Shown piece after piece: positions 46,151 to 51,982 of a stretch of 51,982 nucleotides of DNA. A model generated the notes under the pieces. It ran no database searches. It was given only the letters and a program-made list of their open reading frames with translations, and was not told where the DNA came from. The translations under genes and the position numbers were made by a program. The DNA is from Kofleriaceae bacterium (GTDB lineage Bacteria > Myxococcota_A > Polyangia > Haliangiales > Haliangiaceae). Every line of letters begins with the position of its first letter. Positions within the stretch are counted from its first letter, which is position 1. The stretch is taken from assembly GCA_025357755.1 (NCBI GenBank), contig JANXOP010000034.1, positions 1-51,982 on the forward strand, written 5' to 3'.

Positions 46151-48847
46151 TCACGTCGCGAGTTGTTCGAGCGCGGTCAGCGCCGCCTGAAGATCGGGCC
46201 GCTCGGTAAGCACCGGCAAGATCGGGTCAGCCTTCCAGCTCGTGATCCGCTCGAGCGCGTTGCGGATGTGGAACTGCTTCGGATCGAGGTCCGGCACGAC
46301 CTCGTCCCACACCAGCGGCATCGACACCGAGGCACCGGGGACCGGGCGCACGCTGTAGGGCGCGACGAGCAGCTGGCCGTGCGCGTTCTGGCCCCAATCG
46401 AGATAGACCCGCCCGCCGCGCGCCGATGGGTTGCGCAGCGTCGTCGCCATCTTTGGAAACCTCCGCTCGACGAGCAGGCCGATCAGATAGGCGAGCGTGC
46501 GCGCTTGTTCGTACGTGCATTGCCCGCCGAGCGGGATCAGCACGTGCAAGCCGGTCTGGCCCGAGGTCTTGACGTAGTTCGGCAGCTTCGCGGCTTCGCA
46601 CAATTCGTGGATCGCGAGTGCGAGCGGCACCACGTGCTCGCGCGGTGCGCCCTTCGGATCGAGATCGACGATCGCCCAATCGGGCTTCTCGAGATCGACG
46701 ACGCGGCTCGCCCACGCGTGGAGTGGAATCGAGCCGAGGTTCGCGACGTATGCGAGGCCGTCCGCATCGTCGATCAAGATGTAGTGGATCTCGCGCTGGC
46801 TGTGCTCGCTCCACCGCAGCGTCGTGCGCAGCCACGGCGGCGTCCAGTCAGGCATGTCCTTCTGATAGAACATCTCGCCGGTGACACCGTCGGGATATCG
46901 GGTGAGCACCGTTGGCCGATCCTTGAGGTACGGCAGCACGTACGGCGCGACCGAGCGGTAGTACTCGACGAGCTCGCCCTTGGTCACTTCCTTCACGCCA
47001 CCGGGAGCCTGGTCGGCGGGCCAGAACACCTTGTGGAGGCGGGTCAGCCGGAGCTCGCGGACCTGCGAATCGACCTCGAGTGGTGCGGCGTGATCGGGCT
47101 CGCGCGGCACCGGCCCGCTGTCGTCCGAGGTCTCGCGTTCGATCACGGGCGCGCTCGTCGAGAACAGCGCGGGCGCGGCCGCGACCTCGTCTGCCTCGAG
47201 CGCCTCACCGGTGTGGCGCAGCGGCATCCCGCATTCCTTCGGCGTCTTGTCGCGGCGCAGGCGCTCGAACACCGGGAACCTCAGCGACGAATCGATAGGC
47301 CACTCGCGATAGCGGACCTGGACGACGAGCTCGGGCTCGATCCAGCGCGCATCGTTCGACGCTTCGGGCCGGGGAAAACTCGGCTTCCAGGTCGGCTTGG
47401 CATCGAGCTCGGCCTTGATCGCGACGAGCTGTTTGTCGTCGAAGCCGGAGCCGACCTTGCCAGCCCACTTCCAGCGGTCGTCGACCCACACGCACAGGTG
47501 GAGCGCGCCGATGCCGTTGCGCGAGCCTTTCGGTGGCGTGTAACCACAGACCGCGAAGTCGGCCTCGGGATCCGATTTCATCTTGAGCCAGTCACGCGAT
47601 CGCGTCGAGCGATACGGTGAATCGGCGCGCTTGGCGACGACGCCTTCGAGCCCGCGCGACACGATCTGGGCGAGCAGCGCCTCGCCCTGGGTCGGGATGT
47701 GCTGGCCATAGCGCAGTGGCCCCACGGTCGGCACGATCCGCTCGAGCAGCGATTTGCGGACGAGCAACGGCAGGCTGCGCAGGTCGTAGCCCGCGGCGGC
47801 GATCAGATCGAAGACGACGTACGTGACCGGATCGGCGAGCGCCGCGCGCTGGATCTCGGAGGTCTTGTGCATCTGACCGCGGAACGACAGCTTGTGAAAA
47901 TCCGGTTTGCCTTCGGCGTCGAACATCACGATCTCGCCGTCGAGCACGAGCCCCGGAATGGGCAGGGCGCGCAGTGCGCTGGTCAGCTCCGGATAGCGCT
48001 CGGTCGAGTCTTGCGAGCTGCGATAGCGCAGCGCCGCCTGGCCCGCGCCGCCGAACGAGACCATGCGAAAGCCGTCGTACTTGAGCTCGAAGATCCATTG
48101 CGGCGACGAGAACGGCGCTTCGGCGGTGTGGCACAGCATCGGCTCGAACGATCCGGGGGGCAGTGGCCGCTTCGGTGCCCCCATCGCGGCGAGCTCGGCG
48201 ACGACCGCGGCGTGATCCGGCGCGCCCGCTGCGAGCTTCGTGATCGAGAGCCCCGAGAGCACCGAGGTCTCGGACAGTGCGGCCTCGCCTGCGAGATACG
48301 CGAGCGCGTAGTCGTCGCGCTTCTTGATCAGCAGCCAATCGTTCGATCCGCGCCCCGAGTTGCGACCGCGCGTGCCCTTGCCCGTGTGGACGAGGGTGAA
48401 CGCGCCGCGCAGCTTGTAGCCATAGAGCTCGAACTTGATCTCGCCATCGAGCATGCCCTGTGCCGGATCGCCGATCGGCCGGAACAGGCCTCGGTCCCAC
48501 GCGATCATCGGCCCCGCGCCGTAGTTGCCGGGGGGAATCACGGCCTCGAAGTGGACGTACTCGAGCGGATGATTCTCGACCTTGACCGCGAGGCGCTTGT
48601 CATCGGGATCCATCGAAGGTGCCTTCGGCACCGCCCACGAGCACAGGACGCCATCGATCTCGAGGCGAAGATCCCAGTGCATCCGGGTCGCATCGTGTTG
48701 ATGGACCACGAACATCCTCGGGCCCTTCGCGATGGTAGCCCCGGGGCTGCTGGCCATCGGTTCAGGTGTCGAGCCCGCCGTGCGTTTCTCACGGTAGCGA
48801 TCTAGGCCCTCATCGGGAGAGCCATCGTCTTTAGGATCGGACGCCAC
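46151..48847 (-). CDS. ligD: Multifunctional DNA ligase D (NHEJ)
   Basis: LigD trims, fills in and seals broken DNA ends with Ku. From GTG 48847 it has 898 residues in the order phosphoesterase-ligase-polymerase (as in Pseudomonas). The N-terminal 3'-phosphoesterase has H-Q-H-D-A-T-R-M-H-W-D-L-R-L-E (about 49-63). The ATP-dependent ligase has E-L-K-Y-D-G-F-R with the adenylated lysine at 256. The C-terminal primase/polymerase domain (from ~600) has V-D-L-D-P near residue 722 and T-S-G-x-x-G-L-H-V. The GTG at 48847 is preferred: codons upstream of it run into the ku start. Divergent from ku over an overlapping promoter. Confidence 0.93.
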   Translation of the reverse strand: MASDPKDDGSPDEGLDRYREKRTAGSTPEPMASSPGATIAKGPRMFVVHQHDATRMHWDLRLEIDGVLCSWAVPKAPSMDPDDKRLAVKVENHPLEYVHFEAVIPPGNYGAGPMIAWDRGLFRPIGDPAQGMLDGEIKFELYGYKLRGAFTLVHTGKGTRGRNSGRGSNDWLLIKKRDDYALAYLAGEAALSETSVLSGLSITKLAAGAPDHAAVVAELAAMGAPKRPLPPGSFEPMLCHTAEAPFSSPQWIFELKYDGFRMVSFGGAGQAALRYRSSQDSTERYPELTSALRALPIPGLVLDGEIVMFDAEGKPDFHKLSFRGQMHKTSEIQRAALADPVTYVVFDLIAAAGYDLRSLPLLVRKSLLERIVPTVGPLRYGQHIPTQGEALLAQIVSRGLEGVVAKRADSPYRSTRSRDWLKMKSDPEADFAVCGYTPPKGSRNGIGALHLCVWVDDRWKWAGKVGSGFDDKQLVAIKAELDAKPTWKPSFPRPEASNDARWIEPELVVQVRYREWPIDSSLRFPVFERLRRDKTPKECGMPLRHTGEALEADEVAAAPALFSTSAPVIERETSDDSGPVPREPDHAAPLEVDSQVRELRLTRLHKVFWPADQAPGGVKEVTKGELVEYYRSVAPYVLPYLKDRPTVLTRYPDGVTGEMFYQKDMPDWTPPWLRTTLRWSEHSQREIHYILIDDADGLAYVANLGSIPLHAWASRVVDLEKPDWAIVDLDPKGAPREHVVPLALAIHELCEAAKLPNYVKTSGQTGLHVLIPLGGQCTYEQARTLAYLIGLLVERRFPKMATTLRNPSARGGRVYLDWGQNAHGQLLVAPYSVRPVPGASVSMPLVWDEVVPDLDPKQFHIRNALERITSWKADPILPVLTERPDLQAALTALEQLAT

Positions 48848-48854
48848 GGACCGG

Positions 48855-48863
48855 TACAATTTA
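48855..48863. promoter_or_regulatory. Overlapping divergent promoters of ku and ligD
   Basis: Plus strand: TACAAT (48855-48860) ends 7 bases before the ku ATG. Minus strand: TAAATT (rc of 48858-48863) lies 10 bases before the ligD GTG. The two -10 elements share bases, so polymerase can probably bind only one direction at a time. Confidence 0.5.
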
Positions 48864-48867
48864 CAGC

Positions 48868-49746
48868 ATGCCCGCACGCTCGATCGGCACCGCCACGATT
48901 TCGTTCGGTTTGGTCTCGATTCCGACCAAGCTCTACACGACCAACGAATCCGGCAATGACATCCACTTCAACATGCTCCACGACAAAGACGGGAGCCGGC
49001 TCAAGCAGCAGTACGTCTGCACCAAGTGCGGCGAGGTCGTCGACCGCGAGCACACCGTGAAAGGCTACGAGCACGCGAAGGGCCAGTACGTGGTCCTCAA
49101 CCCCGAGGAGCTCAAGGCCCTCGACGCGGTCGCGTCGCAGACCATCGCGCTCGAGGAGTTCGTGCCGGCGAGCTCGGTCGATCCGCTGTTCGTCGAGAAG
49201 AGCTACTACCTCGGCCCCGACAAGGGCGGCGAGCGTGCGTACAAGCTGATCCGCGACGCGATGGTCGAGACCGGCCTGGTCGGCATCGCGTCGTATGCGG
49301 CGCGCGGCAAGCAGTACATCGTGTGCCTGCGCCCGTTCCAGGAGGGCTTGATCGTCCATCAGCTGCGCTACGCCGAGGAGGTCAAGCCGTGGAGCGAGGT
49401 GCCGATGCCGGACCTGCCGGAGCTCAAGCCGGCCGAGATCAACCTGGCAAAGCAGATCATCCAGCAGATCCAGCACGAGACCTGGAACCCCGAGAAGTAC
49501 AAGGACGAGGTCCAGGCCCGGATGATGGACCTCATCAACAAGAAGGTCGAAGGCCAGGAGATCACGATGCAGCCCGAGGCTCCGGCCGGCAAGGTCATCG
49601 ACCTCATGGCAGCGCTCAAGGCCAGCCTCGGGATGGCGAAGGACAGCGACGCCGAGCGCAAGCCGGCGATCGCGGCTGACGCGGGCGAGGCCGAAGAGGT
49701 CGTCGCCGCGCCGAAGAAGAAAGCTGCCGGCAAGAAGAAGAGCTAG
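48868..49746 (+). CDS. ku: Ku end-binding protein (NHEJ)
   Basis: Bacterial Ku is a homodimeric ring that threads onto DNA double-strand breaks and recruits LigD. The 292-residue protein has the typical start A-R-S-I-G-T-A-T-I-S-F-G-L-V-S-I-P, K-L-Y-T-T, H-D-K-D-G-S-R-L-K-Q-Q-Y-V-C-T-K-C-G-E-V-V in the zinc-ribbon-like hairpin, K-G-Y-E and a core beta barrel. The Lys-rich tail K-K-K-A-A-G-K-K-K-S is a common DNA-binding extension. Intact and full length. Sharing a promoter region with ligD marks this as a complete NHEJ module. Confidence 0.95.
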   Translation: MPARSIGTATISFGLVSIPTKLYTTNESGNDIHFNMLHDKDGSRLKQQYVCTKCGEVVDREHTVKGYEHAKGQYVVLNPEELKALDAVASQTIALEEFVPASSVDPLFVEKSYYLGPDKGGERAYKLIRDAMVETGLVGIASYAARGKQYIVCLRPFQEGLIVHQLRYAEEVKPWSEVPMPDLPELKPAEINLAKQIIQQIQHETWNPEKYKDEVQARMMDLINKKVEGQEITMQPEAPAGKVIDLMAALKASLGMAKDSDAERKPAIAADAGEAEEVVAAPKKKAAGKKKS

Positions 49747-49754
49747 GCAGCGGG

Positions 49755-51344
49755 TCAGGTCGCGGCGAGCGTGAAGTAGACGCACGCGCCGCGATCGAGC
49801 TCGCCTTCGGCCCACGCGCGCCCCCCGTGACGCTCGACGATGCGCTTCACGATCGCGAGCCCGACCCCGATCCCCTCGAACTCGGCTTCCTTGTGGAGCC
49901 GTTGGAACACGCCAAACAGCTTGTTGACGTAGCGCATGTCGAAGCCGACGCCGTTGTCGCGCACGAAGTACGCGCCGTTCGTGAAGCCGATCTCGATCAC
50001 GGGCGGCGTCCGCGTGCGCGAAAATTTCAGGGCGTTGCCGACGAGGTTCGTGAGGAGCTGGCGCACGAGCGAGACATCTCCCTCGGTCATCGGCAGCGTG
50101 CCGATCGCGACCTGCGCGCCGCTCTCCTCGGTCAGCGCCGCCACGACCTCGCGCGCGAGCGGCTCGACAGCGACGACCCCACGTTCGATCTGCTGCTGGC
50201 CGAGGCGCGAGACCACGAGCAGGTCATCGATCAACGAGCCCATGCGGGTACCGCGAGCGCGGATCGTCGCGAGCATGCGCTGTGCCTCGTGGGGCAGGTG
50301 CGCGCCAAAATCTTCGATCAGCACGGTCGCGAAGCCATTGATCGCGCGCAGCGGCGCGCGGAGGTCGTGGGCGACGGAGTAGCTGAAGGCTTCGAGCTGC
50401 GCGTTCGAGAGCAAGAGGTCGGCCGTGCGGTCAGCGACGTGCTGCTCGAGCTCGAGGTTCAGCCGGCGTAGTCTGGCTTCCGCGCGCGTCCGCTCGACGA
50501 ACTGACCGAGCTGATGCCCGATCGAGACGCCTAGATCGCGGCGCTCGGGATCGCGGTGCGGAGGTTGCTTCCACAACATCTCGACGACGCCGATCACCAT
50601 GTCCTGGTAGCGGATCGGGAAGGCACGCGCGGCGGTGAGCCCGATGCTCGCCGCTGCCGGGCTCTGCAGGAAGCTCGGATCCGTCGCGAGGTCGTCGATG
50701 ATCTGGTGATCGCCGGTGACCCAGACCTGACCGGCCACGCCGATGCCCGGCGTGTGACACATCCCGCGGGTCGCCGCGACCAGCTCGTCGGCGCGAAGGC
50801 CGGGCTCGTGCCACGCCCCGACGAAGCGGAGCTGCCCGGCGCCTGGATCGGCGATCCAGATCGCGCCGAACGCGACGCCCTCGCAGGTCGCGAGCGCCTC
50901 GAAGATGCCAGGGATTGCTTCGACGAGATCGCTCGAGGTCGCGAGAGTGCGGCTGATCGCGTACTGCGCCTCGAGCCGGCCCTGTGATCGTTTACGGACG
51001 GTGACATCCTCGATGAGCGCGATGATCTGGTCGGGCGCCGCGCGATCGACCGCGATCTGGAACCATTGTTGGGTCAGCACCGAACCGCGGGTCTCGAAGC
51101 GCTCCGGGATCCCGGTCTCCACGACGCGCACGAACGCCGCGAACGCCGGACTGCGCAAGAAGACGGGGGCGTGCTCCGCTGCGCGATGCCCGCTGGCGAT
51201 GTCGGGGAGGTGCATCGCGACCGCACCGCTAACCTCGAGGAACACGCAATCTACCGGGACGCCGTCGGCGTAGACCACCTGGCAGCGCATGGCGACGCTC
51301 GCGAGACGCTCGAACAGCGTGCGATACCTCTCCCCCTCCGACAC
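49755..51344 (-). CDS. PAS/GAF sensor histidine kinase
   Basis: The 529-residue protein from GTG 51344 has no membrane helix and is probably cytoplasmic. Residues ~1-110 look PAS-like ([16 protein letters not shown]). A GAF domain covers ~135-285 with a C-x-x-P-G-I motif, and a coiled coil ([16 protein letters not shown]) follows. The DHp box [13 protein letters not shown] has the phosphorylatable His326. The HATPase domain has [16 protein letters not shown] and G-V-G-L-A-I-V. No response regulator lies next to it, so the partner is unknown. The start is set by a family-like N terminus; the in-frame codons upstream are excluded. Confidence 0.85.
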   Translation of the reverse strand: MSEGERYRTLFERLASVAMRCQVVYADGVPVDCVFLEVSGAVAMHLPDIASGHRAAEHAPVFLRSPAFAAFVRVVETGIPERFETRGSVLTQQWFQIAVDRAAPDQIIALIEDVTVRKRSQGRLEAQYAISRTLATSSDLVEAIPGIFEALATCEGVAFGAIWIADPGAGQLRFVGAWHEPGLRADELVAATRGMCHTPGIGVAGQVWVTGDHQIIDDLATDPSFLQSPAAASIGLTAARAFPIRYQDMVIGVVEMLWKQPPHRDPERRDLGVSIGHQLGQFVERTRAEARLRRLNLELEQHVADRTADLLLSNAQLEAFSYSVAHDLRAPLRAINGFATVLIEDFGAHLPHEAQRMLATIRARGTRMGSLIDDLLVVSRLGQQQIERGVVAVEPLAREVVAALTEESGAQVAIGTLPMTEGDVSLVRQLLTNLVGNALKFSRTRTPPVIEIGFTNGAYFVRDNGVGFDMRYVNKLFGVFQRLHKEAEFEGIGVGLAIVKRIVERHGGRAWAEGELDRGACVYFTLAAT

Positions 51345-51403
51345 GCGCTCAGTATTGCCGATTCGCCGCGCGCGTACCACACGATCGTCACGGGTTGATC
51401 GGA

Positions 51404-51409
51404 TACGAT
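51404..51409 (+). promoter_or_regulatory. -10 element of the pspA-like gene
   Basis: TACGAT ends exactly 6 bases before the ATG at 51416, predicting a leaderless mRNA. The gap to the divergent sensor kinase GTG is 71 bases. Confidence 0.6.
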
Positions 51410-51415
51410 TCGCCC

Positions 51416-51982
51416 ATGGCAAGTGTTGGTTTCTTTGGTCGGATAGCAAACCTGTGGCGTGGCTTCGTCGGCATCTGGATCAGCGACGTCGAGAAGCAGC
51501 ATCCCGAGATCGCGTACGAGAACGCGATCAGCTCGATGATCGAGAAGTACACCCAGCTCAAGAAGGCGACGGCCTCGATCATCCGTCGTCGCGAGGACAT
51601 CAGCGGCAGGCTCAAGGTGAAATCGGCGGAGCTCGATCAGGTCACCGCGGATCTCCAGACCTCGGTCGAGCAGAACCAGGCCGACCTCGGCATGGTCCTC
51701 ATCCAGAAGCAGAAGGCGCTGAGCGACGAGGTCGCCGGGCTCCAGACCGATCTCCAGAGCGCCGTGTCCGATTCCGACTCGGCGAAGGCCTCGCTCGTCC
51801 AGGTCCAGTCCGACATCAAGAGCCTCAAGGCCGAGAAGGACAACATGCTCGCCAAGATGGCCTCGGCCGAGGCGCGCAACCGGATCCAGCAACAGCTCGA
51901 CGGGCTCTCGGTCGACAACGAGGTCAAGGCGCTCGAAGGTGTGCGCGAGCACATCAAGAACACGATCGCGCAGGCCAACCTG
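51416..51982 (+). CDS. PspA/IM30 family protein (N-terminal part, runs off the window)
   Basis: The frame is open from ATG 51416 to the last base of the window (189 codons, no stop). The N terminus [13 protein letters not shown] followed by long heptad-like helices ([16 protein letters not shown], then [10 protein letters not shown]) matches the coiled-coil IM30/PspA fold, which forms membrane-repairing rings and rods (ESCRT-III-like). It is divergent from the sensor histidine kinase. Confidence 0.78.
   Translation, partial: MASVGFFGRIANLWRGFVGIWISDVEKQHPEIAYENAISSMIEKYTQLKKATASIIRRREDISGRLKVKSAELDQVTADLQTSVEQNQADLGMVLIQKQKALSDEVAGLQTDLQSAVSDSDSAKASLVQVQSDIKSLKAEKDNMLAKMASAEARNRIQQQLDGLSVDNEVKALEGVREHIKNTIAQANL

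Overview
The window is GC-rich, densely coded bacterial chromosome. I infer a member of the Myxococcota (a Haliangium/Kofleria-type or similar predatory/social deltaproteobacterial lineage). The grounds are a Cys-Cys plus hydrophobic plus Arg-rich tail of MYXO-CTERM type on a secreted trypsin, a Hanks-type Ser/Thr kinase, an FHA-domain sigma54 activator, many lipobox proteins with Cys-rich or poly-Gly segments, and a bacterial caspase. No rRNA, tRNA, CRISPR array, insertion sequence or phage gene was seen. There is no stretch of 300 bases without a gene; the longest gaps are about 195 bp (6080-6275) and 181 bp (34198-34378).

Layout. 1-3958: end of a solute-binding protein, glnD and a small membrane protein. 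3961-6079 (minus): a PanE-like reductase and a lipoprotein with a c-heme motif. 6276-9308: guaB-guaA, the GMP branch of purine synthesis. 9424-13200: a set of small envelope proteins (LPP20/FlgT-like, PEGA) ending in an AI-2E family permease. 13304-15085 (minus): two tiny proteins and a DsbD-like thiol reductase. 15165-18507: hisC, a lipoprotein gene and aroA, joined by ATGA overlaps. 18551-20384: a secreted protein and a phosphopantetheinyl transferase. 20395-25932: a zinc-finger/histone-fold protein, a trypsin, a degenerate serine hydrolase, an M1-like peptidase and a three-domain glutaredoxin fusion. 25948-30528 (plus): acyltransferase, glycosyltransferase, O-methyltransferase and an S41 protease. 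30529-33163 (minus): an overlapping kinase/TPR/lipoprotein operon. 33265-42398: MpaB-like oxygenase, FHA-sigma54 activator, TPR protein, secreted protein, rRNA methyltransferase, FAD monooxygenase, poly-Gly lipoprotein and a YqjD-like protein. 42413-46065 (minus): caspase, ECF sigma factor, anti-sigma/DUF4384-like protein and lipoprotein. 46151-49746: divergent ligD and ku (NHEJ). 49755-51982: a sensor kinase and the start of a PspA/IM30 gene.

Two things stand out. First, the gene at 20395-20955 encodes a Cys-rich zinc finger followed by a domain that aligns well with archaeal histones, including the R-K-T-V/I-x3-D-V/I end of the fold. Second, many genes have a TANNNT hexamer, often with a TGn extension, ending 5-7 bases (usually 6) before the start codon. 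This puts the expected transcription start on the first base of ATG/GTG, so leaderless mRNAs seem common in this genome. I used this spacing to choose several start codons.

All functional assignments come from reading motifs by eye. No database search was run, so family names for weakly conserved proteins are provisional.
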